Assembly (NCBI GenBank): GCA_040005635.1
Contig: JBDTYM010000008.1
Span: forward strand, 1-64,000
Source of the DNA: Dokdonella_A sp040005635
GTDB lineage: Bacteria; Pseudomonadota; Gammaproteobacteria; Xanthomonadales; Rhodanobacteraceae
Length of the DNA stretch: 64,000 nt
Direction: 5' to 3'
The number at the start of each line of letters is the position of its first letter. The stretch's first letter is position 1. Of this stretch, positions 43,182-52,167 are shown piece after piece. The position numbers and the translations under genes were made by a program. The notes beneath the pieces were generated by a model. That model worked only from the letters and a program-made list of their open reading frames with translations, was not told the DNA's origin and ran no database searches.

Positions 43182-43524
43182 GCCGATCCCGGCGGCGAGT
43201 CGCGAGACAGCGCTGGGAGACGGATCGCCCGCTACAGGTTCGAGCCGTCGGCGCAGCGAGTGAGTCGGTGAGGCTGTTCTATCCACCTTGCGCAATGAAT
43301 CGGTCAGGGAATTATGTTGTATCACCGTTCGCGCTCGGAGTCGGCCCGGCAACGACGGCAATACAGCCAATTGACGTTGCGCCAATTGCGCGTCGTGCGC
43401 TTCCAGCAATGTCGATGGCTGGTACGGCGGCAGCGCATGCTCGAGCGACGAGCGTGCGCAGAATCATCCTCGCGATTCGCGCTGCCGCGACGATTCGTCG
43501 TCCTGAGTCGCCGGCGCCTTGAAG
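43182..43524. other. intergenic, nothing recognised
   Basis: The 343 bases between the DoxX-like gene and the large beta-helix gene contain no supported gene. A sequence GCCAATTG occurs twice around 43368-43390, 17 bases apart or so, possibly a protein-binding site. No terminator is visible after the beta-helix stop. Confidence 0.35.
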
Positions 43525-46137
43525 TCAGTCCCCGTCGAACCCGTCCTTGAAGACCACGTCGTCGGACGGCTCCGCTTCGAACGCGCCGATGTCGGCGGCC
43601 GCCCCGATCACGCGCGCAAACCCGATGCCGCGCTGATCCTGCGCCAGGCTGCGTACGTTGTTGCCGTGGTCGACGGCGGGACTTCCTGGCAGCAAGGCAT
43701 GCGTGAGCGTGGGTCCGCCGTTGTCCTGCAGCGGCCCGAGCAGAGGGTCGTCGTGCAATGTATCGGGCGGCACCAGGATAGGCGCGGCGCCGATCAGATT
43801 GTTGGCCCCGACCAGATGACCAACACCGCCGACGTCGTACGGAATTCCATTGGTGATGTTGCCGAAGATCAATGTGCTTTGCAGTTCCGTGCGTCCTGCT
43901 GCGAGCAATCCGCAGCTGATCTGATAATTCTGCTCGCTACAGGTATTGTTCGCGATCGTGCTGGCGATGATCGATCCGGATCCAAACGTGACGTTTCCGA
44001 GAATTCCGGCGTGGTTGCCGGAAATCGTGCTCTCGATCAGCTGTACGTCATAGGAGAACAGGTACATGCCGCCACCCGCGACCGCCTGATTGGCACTGAT
44101 GGTCGAACGCACGATCGAAACGGATGCATAGCGGCCTGTGAAAATGCCGCCACCGACTCCGACAGCCAGCGGCGGACTGGCTGGCGCCGTGTTGCCATCG
44201 ACCGTGCTTTCGAGCATGTCCAGCTTGGAGGCAGCGAAAATGCCACCGCCTTTGGCGTTCGCACCGCTGTGCAGCGCGTTGACTCCGCTTGCGGACACCG
44301 TGCTGCCGACCATCGAAAGCCGTTGCGCATAGATCGCGCCGCCGTAGCCGTTGTAGCCGATCGCCTGGCACCGGGTGATGACCGCGTCGGAGATTTCGAG
44401 CGAGGCCGCGGACACGAGGCAGCCACCTTTTGCAATGCCGGAAGCAAGGTAGCTGAGCCCGTTTTCGAACGTCAGGCCGGCGATGCGCAGCACACCATGA
44501 CCGCTGTGTTCGATCGCACGATCCAGCTGATTCGCATCGATCGTCAGGGCGCTCGCTCCAGGTCCGTGCAGTTCGAGATTGTCCATCGGTACCTGCAAGG
44601 CGCCGGTCGTGAGCGTAATCGTCGTGCACGCCAGTTGCGTGAGATCGACCGCATCGCCGCTGGCTGAGGCGGCCAGTACATCGCGCAAACTGCCGGGACC
44701 GGCGTCGGCGCAGTTGCTGACCGCATGTGTGACGCCCGTGCTTTGGATTTCGTAAGCGCCGATGTCCGGCGCTGATCCGACCGTGCGCGTGTAGCCGTAG
44801 CCGCGTTGATCGTAGGTCAGCGCGCCCGCATTGTTGCCTGCGTCGATGGCGGGGCTGCCGGACAGCAAGGCGAGCGTCAGCGTCAGTCCGCCGCGGTCGG
44901 CGAGCGCGGCGAGCATCGGATCGGCCTGCAAGGTATCCGGCGGCAGCGTGACGCTCGAGGTCGTGACGAGATTGTTCGCGCCGGTGACGGCAGCGAGCGC
45001 GCTCAAGTCGTAGGCGCCGACGTCCAACGCGGAATCGGGCCGAGCGGCTGTACAGATCGTATTGTTCGCGATGATTGAGCTTTGCAGATCGATCGGGCTC
45101 GACGACAGCGCATTCAATCCGATGCCATATGGAAAGTTGAGCAGGCCGTGGGTCACCGCAGCACAATTGAACGCGATCGTGCTGTTGCGCAACTGAAAAT
45201 CCCCGTTGACCCAGGTATCGAGGCCGCCGACCTGGTACGCCGAGTTGTTCGAGATCGTGCTGTTGCTGATGTGGAAGACGCCGTTCGAGAACGCAGCGAC
45301 GTGGATACCTCCGCCGAAGTGCGCGTAGTTGTTGTCGATCGTCGACGTATCGACATAGGCTCTCCCGGCGTATGCGCCGCCGCCGTAGCTGCCGGTGCTC
45401 GATCCCGCGGAATTTCCGCTGATCGATGAGGCATGCGCGGTAAGGGTGCGACCCGCGAACACGCCGCCACCGCTGGCGCCGGCCACAGCGCTGCGCACGG
45501 AGTTCGCAGCGATCGTCGAAGCCTCCAGATCCAGATCGTAGTGCGTGTAGATGCCGCCGCCGAAGGCGAACCCGCTCGCCACTTCGACCGTGCACTCGGT
45601 TACGTGCGAACTTTGCAATTTGACGCTGCCACTCGAATACACGCAGCCGCCTTTGTCGGCTGCCAAGCCATGCGTCAACGTCAGGTTTTGCAGCGTCAGC
45701 TGGCCGCCGCCGGTGTGGCTGAAGACGCGATCGGTGCCGCCACCATCGAGCGTGAGCGCGCCGCTGATGGGGCCGCTGATCGTCAGGTTCGTGACGATGA
45801 CGGGGATCGCGCCGCTGGTCAGCGTAATCGTGCTGCAGACGAGCGAACTCAGGTTGATCGTGTCGTCACTGGCTGCAGCGGCGACCGCGTCGCGCAGACT
45901 GCCTGCGCCGCTGTCGTTGCAGTTGCTGACGCTGGGCGCGCTGGCCAGCTGTTTGGCGCCACGAGCGTTGGCGTCGACGGGAGCCGACAGCGCACGCACT
46001 GTCGGGTCCCGTCGAACGGTCCTTGCCTGCGGCAGTGAATCGATGTGCGCGAGCACGGCCTCGGGCGCGCCGATTGCAAGTGCCGAACCGAGGCAAGCCG
46101 CCAGTCGCTGCCGGCGCAATCGCGTCAAGGATTTCAT
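43525..46137 (-). CDS. secreted beta-helix protein, tandemly duplicated, DGFDGD tail
   Basis: The 870-residue protein has a signal peptide (about 1-30, ending EAVLA) and two long beta-helix units. Each begins S-N-C-x-D-x-G-x-GSLRD (near residues 72 and 472) followed by L-x-C-T-T/S-ITLT-x-GA, then turns of S-T-I-x-N-N-x-A-x-x-G-GGI, and closes with GANNL, LPPDTL, GSPA-D, YDQRG and ADIGAYE/FE. The second unit ends AEPSDDVVFKDGFDGD. This is the CSLREA/NosD-like repeat type found in secreted adhesins and polysaccharide-acting proteins. AAGGGG 8 bases before ATG 46137 sets the start. No catalytic residues recognised. Confidence 0.88.
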   Translation of the reverse strand: MKSLTRLRRQRLAACLGSALAIGAPEAVLAHIDSLPQARTVRRDPTVRALSAPVDANARGAKQLASAPSVSNCNDSGAGSLRDAVAAAASDDTINLSSLVCSTITLTSGAIPVIVTNLTISGPISGALTLDGGGTDRVFSHTGGGQLTLQNLTLTHGLAADKGGCVYSSGSVKLQSSHVTECTVEVASGFAFGGGIYTHYDLDLEASTIAANSVRSAVAGASGGGVFAGRTLTAHASSISGNSAGSSTGSYGGGAYAGRAYVDTSTIDNNYAHFGGGIHVAAFSNGVFHISNSTISNNSAYQVGGLDTWVNGDFQLRNSTIAFNCAAVTHGLLNFPYGIGLNALSSSPIDLQSSIIANNTICTAARPDSALDVGAYDLSALAAVTGANNLVTTSSVTLPPDTLQADPMLAALADRGGLTLTLALLSGSPAIDAGNNAGALTYDQRGYGYTRTVGSAPDIGAYEIQSTGVTHAVSNCADAGPGSLRDVLAASASGDAVDLTQLACTTITLTTGALQVPMDNLELHGPGASALTIDANQLDRAIEHSGHGVLRIAGLTFENGLSYLASGIAKGGCLVSAASLEISDAVITRCQAIGYNGYGGAIYAQRLSMVGSTVSASGVNALHSGANAKGGGIFAASKLDMLESTVDGNTAPASPPLAVGVGGGIFTGRYASVSIVRSTISANQAVAGGGMYLFSYDVQLIESTISGNHAGILGNVTFGSGSIIASTIANNTCSEQNYQISCGLLAAGRTELQSTLIFGNITNGIPYDVGGVGHLVGANNLIGAAPILVPPDTLHDDPLLGPLQDNGGPTLTHALLPGSPAVDHGNNVRSLAQDQRGIGFARVIGAAADIGAFEAEPSDDVVFKDGFDGD

Positions 46138-46419
46138 CGCAAGCCCCTTTCGATCCAAGACCGCATTGGTCTGGGCGATTAGAACGCCACTGGACGGTCG
46201 TTTCGGACATTGCCTCGATCGAGCCACGGCAAGAGGCAAGCGGCAACGCGTGAGCGAGTCAGCGGGCGAATGCTGATTCGTCGAACCTTGCGGCGTAGGC
46301 ATCGCCGAGGGCCGCGAGCAAACTGCCTTTTCAAAGGGAGAGGTGGCATCGGAATGCGTCGCGCGTCGGCGTTCAGCTGGGGGGGGATATCTATAGCCAT
46401 CGGCAAAGCGGGATGTGAC

Positions 46420-46713
46420 ATGACCCAGCACGAGACCTTGGTCGCCTACGACGAGGAGGGGAACCCCCGCTTGTGGGATGTGAGGACTCTCGACGGTCAG
46501 TTCGTCTGCCGCATCTGGAGACTCACCCATGAAGAGGTCGCAACGCTCGCACACACGAAGGATGCGAGCTTTCTCCACAACAAGCTGCCACTTATCGGGG
46601 AGTTCTACGACATCGGCGGCGCTTACCGTTTCTTCGCCGACGAGAACGATCCGATACTTGCCGCCTCGGCGCTGCAACTGTTCAACAGGATCGAGCCCGA
46701 TTGGGCTCCTTAG
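46420..46713 (+). CDS. hypothetical 97-aa protein
   Basis: I do not recognise this family. The 97-residue acidic product (MTQHETLVAYDEEGNPRL..., later FFADENDPILAASALQLFNRI) has no signal peptide or membrane segment. ATG 46420 has a GGGA upstream; the open frame extends further left without motifs. It lies 9 bases before the ThpR-like gene on the same strand, so the two are probably co-transcribed. Confidence 0.55.
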   Translation: MTQHETLVAYDEEGNPRLWDVRTLDGQFVCRIWRLTHEEVATLAHTKDASFLHNKLPLIGEFYDIGGAYRFFADENDPILAASALQLFNRIEPDWAP

Positions 46714-46722
46714 CGAATTCTA

Positions 46723-47253
46723 ATGTCCGTTACCTATTTCTTCGCGATTTTCCCCGACGTCGACGCGCGCGACCTCGCCTATGCGGAAGCAGGTCTGTTC
46801 AAGGCAAGCCTCAACCTGCGCGGTCGGTTGGTTGCACGCGAACGTCTCCATCTGACCTGCCACTTCGTCGGCCGCTTCGTGTCGTCCAGTATCGAGGTCG
46901 AAGCAAAGGCGATCACGGTGGGCGAGGGCATCGTCGCGAAGCCGTGCGAAATCGAATTCAACCATGCGCTCAGTCTCGACAGCAGCGGCCTCGCGCCGTG
47001 CGTATTCGCGCCGACCGTCGTTCCGCGGGAATTGAAGTCGCTGGCGGAAGAGCTGCGCGGCGCGACCAGGAACGACGTGCCCGATCCCATGCGAACATTC
47101 CATCCGCGCGTGACTTGGCTGCGCAGCCAAGACCGCATCTACGGCACGCTGCCGATGTCCCCGCTGACGTGGCCGATACGATCGTTTTCGCTCGCCGCCG
47201 GCGTTGCGGGCGAGCCGGCCTACCGAATCGTTCGGACCTGGGTTCTCACGTGA
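46723..47253 (+). CDS. ThpR/LigT-like 2H phosphoesterase, one motif altered
   Basis: The 176-residue protein resembles RNA 2',3'-cyclic phosphodiesterase/2'-5' RNA ligase (ThpR). It starts YFFAIFPD, has the first HxTx motif in RLHLTCHFVGR near residue 45, and a segment FHPRVTWLR near 125 where the second motif is expected. The usual order is P-H-V-T; here it reads P-R-V-T with a His two residues earlier. The enzyme may therefore be altered or inactive. It follows a small hypothetical gene by 9 bases. Confidence 0.8.
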   Translation: MSVTYFFAIFPDVDARDLAYAEAGLFKASLNLRGRLVARERLHLTCHFVGRFVSSSIEVEAKAITVGEGIVAKPCEIEFNHALSLDSSGLAPCVFAPTVVPRELKSLAEELRGATRNDVPDPMRTFHPRVTWLRSQDRIYGTLPMSPLTWPIRSFSLAAGVAGEPAYRIVRTWVLT

Positions 47254-47827
47254 AGGCGTTCGTTTTCGATATTCGATGCCGGCATTCGATCGTCCGTGCC
47301 GCGCTGGAACCGCCGATTGAGCGGTGAGCCGCAGCGCAGAGAACATCAGCCAAGGCCAAAAACCTGCGGCCGAGCCGGAAGCGCTCTGTGTGGTCCCATG
47401 CACGCAACTGCGAGCCGATGCTTTCCGGGGTATGCAGTATTCCCCGCGGGAAAGCGGTCGGTTCGCACGAAAACTCTCGCGCCAAGCCTGGGCAGCGTGG
47501 CTCGGAACTTGCTTCGAGCCTGATTGCGGCGAGGCGCGTTTCGGCGAGCTCGCCGGGGAGCATTGCCGAGTGTTGCGTTCCCAGGTCGAGCGATCCGGCC
47601 CCAAAGGGGCCGCCTGTCGTCGACCGGTTTCGCCGCATTGACGCATCGAAATGCGGGCCGTCGTGGGTGGTTTTCCAAACGGTGCTGGGTGAAACAAAGC
47701 GCGCTATGTGCGTCAAGATGACACGGGCTGGCGTTTTGACGTGGGCACGGAAGGCGGCGGCACCGCATGCACCTGATCGGGACATGAGGGCGGGTAGTAG
47801 GCGGGGGCGTCCCCGGCGAGAGGGTAG
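47254..47827. other. 574-bp intergenic, nothing recognised
   Basis: Some frames stay open here but show no motifs or ribosome binding sites. A perfect 7-bp hairpin CGGCCCC-AAA-GGGGCCG lies at 47596-47612, with no T-run. The promoter for the cupredoxin operon must be near the right end; I see no clear hexamers. Confidence 0.4.
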
Positions 47828-48472
47828 ATGAATCCGTATTTTGTCTTGGCAGCCGCCACGCTCATGTCGCCGGGCATCGTCGCGCACGCAACGGAGCTTG
47901 TGGTTCTGGTTGTCGGCCAGCGGTTTTCGCCGGTGGCCGATGCGGTGATCGAAGTGCGTGGCGACGCGGATGTCACGCAATCTTTCGCGCCTGTCACTCG
48001 AATCATCGATCAGCGTGGCGAAACATTCATTCCCTATGTGGAAATCTTCCGACCGGGTGACCGCGTTGAATTCCACAACAGCGATCGTACTCGCCATCAT
48101 GTGTACTCGTTTGCGCAAGCCAAGAGTTTCGAGTTCGTGATTGCACCCGGTAACAGCGCCCCTGAGGTGACTCTTGATCACAGCGGCGAAATCGCGGTGG
48201 GCTGCAATATTCACGATCATATGATCGCGCACCTGTACGTCTCGGACGCCGCCTATGTCGCCAAGACCGGCAGCGACGGTCGCGTCGTGTTCGCGAGCCT
48301 GCCGAAGGGACACGTCACGGTGCGTGTTTGGCATCCGCAGCTCAGGCCTGGTCGAGCGCAGCCGGAACAGCGCCTCACCCTGCAGGATGAGGCGGCAAAC
48401 CTGACTTTCCTGATGCAGTTGTTGCCCGATCCACGCGCGGGCGCGGGCGATCGGGAACGCAGCGAATACTGA
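47828..48472 (+). CDS. periplasmic cupredoxin-like (plastocyanin-fold) protein
   Basis: The 214-residue protein has a signal peptide (about 1-21, ending IVAHAT) and a single cupredoxin-like domain. Potential type 1 copper ligands are the His pair in VEFHNSDRTRHHVYSF (near residues 83-87), the Cys in GEIAVGCNIHDHM near 124, and the following His and Met. The region after 140 (GSDGRVVFASLPKGHVTVRVWHPQ) looks like a carboxypeptidase-regulatory-type beta domain. Such proteins are often labelled methylamine utilization protein without proof. It precedes the EAL gene by 4 bases, and the two with the barrel gene form one operon. Confidence 0.85.
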   Translation: MNPYFVLAAATLMSPGIVAHATELVVLVVGQRFSPVADAVIEVRGDADVTQSFAPVTRIIDQRGETFIPYVEIFRPGDRVEFHNSDRTRHHVYSFAQAKSFEFVIAPGNSAPEVTLDHSGEIAVGCNIHDHMIAHLYVSDAAYVAKTGSDGRVVFASLPKGHVTVRVWHPQLRPGRAQPEQRLTLQDEAANLTFLMQLLPDPRAGAGDRERSEY

Positions 48473-48476
48473 TGCC

Positions 48477-50825
48477 ATGAGCTTTCGACTGAGGCTAGCT
48501 CTCCTGTTCGTCACGACGCTGGTCGCGGTGCAGGTGTTCACGGCCGTATTGGTTTACGAAGTCGCGCGGCGCGGCGTGATTGCCGAAGGCGAGCATCAGC
48601 TCGTCGCACAGGCGGATGCGGTCAGCCGTCAGCTCGACGATATTTCCGATCGCGTCGCCGACAACGTCCACCTGCTGTCACTGGACTATGCGCTGCGCAC
48701 CGCCATAGCGCAGCGGGACGAAGGGACCGTGTATTCCGCGTTGCGCAATCACGGCAGGCGGATTGGCGCGACGCGCATGCTGCTGATTGGACTCGATGGT
48801 ACGGTGCGCTCGGATACATCAGAGCTGAACGTGGCCGCGAAACCATTTCCGTTTCCCGATCTGATCGATGTCGCGTTCGCACATCCGGCCGCAGCCGTCG
48901 TCGCGCTCGAGGGCAAAGCCTATTGGATGATCGTCGTCCCGATCTATGCTCCTGCACCCGTAGCGCTGATTGCCGCGGGCATTCCCGTCGACGATGCGCT
49001 GCTAGCCCACCTGCAGCAAATGTCTTCCGTGCCCAATTCGCTGGAACTCATTTTCAAGGACGATCGCGGAAGCTGGGTCGACATGGCGCACAGCGGTCGC
49101 CTGGCAATTGCCGCCGAGCTGATGCGCAATCGATCCGAATTGCCGTTGCAGCCGACCGTCGTTCGAGTGAACGGCCGTGAGTATGTGGCGTTGGCGCAGC
49201 GTCTCAAGGAGTCCGAACGTGGCGCGTCGGTGGCCGTATTGCTCGCCTATTCGCTCGATGACGCCTTGTTTCCGTACAGAACCGTCGCATACGCCTGGGC
49301 CGGTCTTCTCTTGTTGGGTCTCGCCGCCGGCTTGATCGGAGCGATGGCGATGGCGCGCAGCGTGGCGCGCCCGATCGAGGCGCTGGCCGAGACTGCCCGT
49401 CGCATTGAAGCGGGCGACTACACGGCGGATCCGCCCGCGCGGGGGCGCGGTGAAATCGGTCAGCTGGCCGGCGCATTCACGCGAATGACGCAGGCCATTT
49501 CCGAGCGCGAGGCGCACATCCACTATCAGGCGATGCACGACGCCGTCACGACGCTGCCAAATCGTCATGCGGTCGAACTGACAATGCGCAAATCGCTGAG
49601 TGAAGAGCCCGCACAAGGCGCGTTGCTGCTGGCAGGATTGATGAGGTTGCCGGAAATCATCCAGACGGTTGGGCATGCGATCGGCGATCGCGCCATGCGC
49701 GATGCCAGCAAACGACTGCAGGTTCTTTGCGCGCATGCCGCGGTGGCGCGCGCGACCGATACGCAATTCGCGATCTGGCTTCCTCACACACTGCTTGAAG
49801 ACGCCGTGGCGATGGCCACGCGCATCGTCGAAACGCTCTCTGGCGCTTATCGGGAATCGGGCCTGTCGCTGGATACGGCTCCTGCCGTCGGCATTGCGCT
49901 CGCACCTGCCCACGGCCACGAAGCCGACCTTTTGCTGCGCCGCGCGGAAGTGGCGCTGATGAACGCGACGGGGAAAGAACACGCCGTCGCGGTCTACGAG
50001 GCGGCGACCGATCCGCACCGATCTGAAAGGCTCGGTCTGATGGGGGATCTTCGCGCGGCGCTCGAAGGAGATCAGCTGCTGCTCTGTTATCAGCCGAAGC
50101 TGACGTTATCGACCAACACGATCGACGAAGTGGAAGCGTTGCTGCGTTGGCGGCATCCGACGCGGGGACTTCTGTTCCCGGACGCATTCATTGAACTGGC
50201 GGAGCAAACCGGCAACATTCGCGCGCTCAGTCGTTGGGTGATCGATCGCAGTGTGGCGCAGGCTGCGAAGTGGAATCGCGGCGGCCGTCCTGTGCGTGTC
50301 TCGATCAATCTTTCCGCGCGCGATCTGGACGACATCGCCTTGCCTGAACTGGTGCAAGACACGCTCGATCGTCATCGAGTGGATCCGCGCCATGTTGTCG
50401 TCGAGCTCACCGAGAGCGCCGTGATCAGCAAGCCGGAAGCGGCGATCGAAATATTCAATCGCCTCGCGGAATACGGCGTTGAGCTCGCCGTCGACGACTT
50501 CGGTATCGGCCATTCGTCATTTGCCTACCTGCGACGTCTGCCCGTTCGCGAACTGAAGATCGACCGTCTGTTCACGGGCGAAGTGACGGGCAGTTCACGC
50601 GATCAGGTGCTGCTGCAGTCGATGGTCGAGTTCGGCCATCGGCTGGGCTATCGCGTGACGGCAGAAGGGGTGGAAGACGGGCGCACGCTCAATTTCCTGC
50701 GCAAGATCGGTTGCGATCACGTGCAGGGTTATCACATTGCAAAAGCCGGTGATGCGCCCTCGATTGAACGCATGTTGGATGCCCGATCATTGCCCAGCGC
50801 GATCTTGCGCGAAAGGGCGTCGTGA
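48477..50825 (+). CDS. CACHE-HAMP-GGDEF(degenerate)-EAL cyclic-di-GMP phosphodiesterase
   Basis: This 782-residue membrane receptor has TM1 (about 6-28), a periplasmic double-CACHE-like sensor (30-265), TM2 (about 270-294), HAMP (295-348), a GGDEF domain (355-510) and an EAL domain (520-770). The GGDEF motif reads TDTQF, so cyclase activity is not expected. The EAL domain keeps its catalytic set: EALLRW, the Asn of SINLS, the Glu of VELTE, the DDFGIGHSS loop, the Lys of LKID, EGVED and HVQGYHI. It should therefore degrade c-di-GMP in response to a periplasmic signal. Its neighbours make a copper-protein- or barrel-borne signal plausible. Confidence 0.92.
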   Translation: MSFRLRLALLFVTTLVAVQVFTAVLVYEVARRGVIAEGEHQLVAQADAVSRQLDDISDRVADNVHLLSLDYALRTAIAQRDEGTVYSALRNHGRRIGATRMLLIGLDGTVRSDTSELNVAAKPFPFPDLIDVAFAHPAAAVVALEGKAYWMIVVPIYAPAPVALIAAGIPVDDALLAHLQQMSSVPNSLELIFKDDRGSWVDMAHSGRLAIAAELMRNRSELPLQPTVVRVNGREYVALAQRLKESERGASVAVLLAYSLDDALFPYRTVAYAWAGLLLLGLAAGLIGAMAMARSVARPIEALAETARRIEAGDYTADPPARGRGEIGQLAGAFTRMTQAISEREAHIHYQAMHDAVTTLPNRHAVELTMRKSLSEEPAQGALLLAGLMRLPEIIQTVGHAIGDRAMRDASKRLQVLCAHAAVARATDTQFAIWLPHTLLEDAVAMATRIVETLSGAYRESGLSLDTAPAVGIALAPAHGHEADLLLRRAEVALMNATGKEHAVAVYEAATDPHRSERLGLMGDLRAALEGDQLLLCYQPKLTLSTNTIDEVEALLRWRHPTRGLLFPDAFIELAEQTGNIRALSRWVIDRSVAQAAKWNRGGRPVRVSINLSARDLDDIALPELVQDTLDRHRVDPRHVVVELTESAVISKPEAAIEIFNRLAEYGVELAVDDFGIGHSSFAYLRRLPVRELKIDRLFTGEVTGSSRDQVLLQSMVEFGHRLGYRVTAEGVEDGRTLNFLRKIGCDHVQGYHIAKAGDAPSIERMLDARSLPSAILRERAS

Positions 50826-52039
50826 GCGCCCGGCGGAATCCGGCCGGCCTGCTGCTGGCGATGGTCACCTGTGCGAACGCGCAGGACGCGAGTGTGCATG
50901 GCTATCTGGATTGTCGCCTGCTGGCGCCTTCGTCCAGTACGAGCTGGGCAGAAGGCGGTCTCGGAAAGACGCGTTTTGGTGGCGGTGACTTCCGAGCATC
51001 CTGCGTGCAGGGCGGCTTGGTTGGCACATGGCAGGTTGTTCCGTCGGTATTGGCTGTCGCGGATATCCAGTACGAGACGTCGGGCCCCGACACCGCGTCG
51101 GTGCTCGAGGCCTATCTGCGCTATCGGCCCGTCTCGACGACGCCGCTGCGCGCGTCGGTGAAGCTGGGCGAATTCTTCCCCCCGATCTCGCTCGAAAACA
51201 GTGCCATCGGATGGACCAGTCCATGGACGCTGACGCCATCGGCCATCAACAGCTGGGTTGGAGAAGAGCTGCGCAGCATCGGTTTGGAGGGACAACTCGA
51301 ATGGCGCGGCCAAGCTGATTCGGTCACCGGCGTCACGGCGCTCATGCGCAGCAATGATCCGGCGGGAGAACTCCTCGCAGCCCGGGGATGGGCCTTGAGC
51401 GATCTGACGTCGGGACTCGGTACCCGCGTGCGCGAGCCAGACGTGTATGCGATCGACAACCACGCCAGGGTTCCGCTGCGATTCAATCCATTCCTCGAGA
51501 ACGATGGAAGACTCGGCTGGTACGCTGGGGGAAGCTGGCAAGCGCCCGGCACTGCTCGCATCACATTGCTTCGCTACGACAATCGGGCTGATCCCTCGAC
51601 GCACAGCGATGGCGCTTCTCCCGTTTTCAGCTGGCGAACGCGATTCTGGAGCGCAGGCGCCGAAGCCGATTGGCAGAACTTCGTCATCCTCGCGCAGGCG
51701 GTGACCGGCTCGACCGAGATTGCTCCGCTGCCGACGTTCAGTTCAACGACGGACTTCCGTGCCGCCTACGTACTGTTGGGATGGTCCGTCGAGCCATGGC
51801 GGGTCGCCGTGCGCGTGGATACGTTTGCGACCGCGCAACTGCCGAGAACGCTGGCCGACCGCACGCGAGAACACGGCAACGCAGCCACGATCGCTCTGAA
51901 TTGGCGGCCCGTCGCATGGCTGCGGCTGACCACCGAGTTCGTGGCGGTGCGCAGTGATCGCAACCAGCGGATCGAGGCCGGGATTTCACCGCAGCAGACC
52001 GATCGACAATTCCAGATCGGAGCACGCTTGCTGTTCTGA
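50822..52039 (+). CDS. outer-membrane beta-barrel protein, unknown
   Basis: The 405-residue protein starts at GTG 50822 in a GTGA overlap with the EAL stop, has a signal peptide (about 1-21, ending TCANAQ) and alternating amphipathic strands with aromatic ends (TPLRASVKLGEFFPP, LGWYAGGSWQAPGTARITLLRYDN, FWSAGAEADWQNFVILAQAV, EPWRVAVRVDTF), and ends QIGARLLF with the terminal Phe expected for BAM-inserted barrels. No family is recognised. It appears to be a porin-like component of the three-gene unit. Confidence 0.82.
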   Translation: MSARRNPAGLLLAMVTCANAQDASVHGYLDCRLLAPSSSTSWAEGGLGKTRFGGGDFRASCVQGGLVGTWQVVPSVLAVADIQYETSGPDTASVLEAYLRYRPVSTTPLRASVKLGEFFPPISLENSAIGWTSPWTLTPSAINSWVGEELRSIGLEGQLEWRGQADSVTGVTALMRSNDPAGELLAARGWALSDLTSGLGTRVREPDVYAIDNHARVPLRFNPFLENDGRLGWYAGGSWQAPGTARITLLRYDNRADPSTHSDGASPVFSWRTRFWSAGAEADWQNFVILAQAVTGSTEIAPLPTFSSTTDFRAAYVLLGWSVEPWRVAVRVDTFATAQLPRTLADRTREHGNAATIALNWRPVAWLRLTTEFVAVRSDRNQRIEAGISPQQTDRQFQIGARLLF

Positions 52040-52167
52040 AAAACCGGTGTCGCTTGCCGTACCGCGGCAGCCGCCTCGTCGCGCATTGTCTGGCTTGGGT
52101 CAATCGGCACATACCAGGTGCTCGCATCAGCGGTAGGCTCGTCGCATCATCCGCTGGAGCATCTGCA

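Noticed and set aside
47246..48541. A 431-codon minus-strand frame over the cupredoxin gene
   Set aside because: Antisense to a gene with a signal peptide and clear copper-ligand pattern; the translation lacks motifs.
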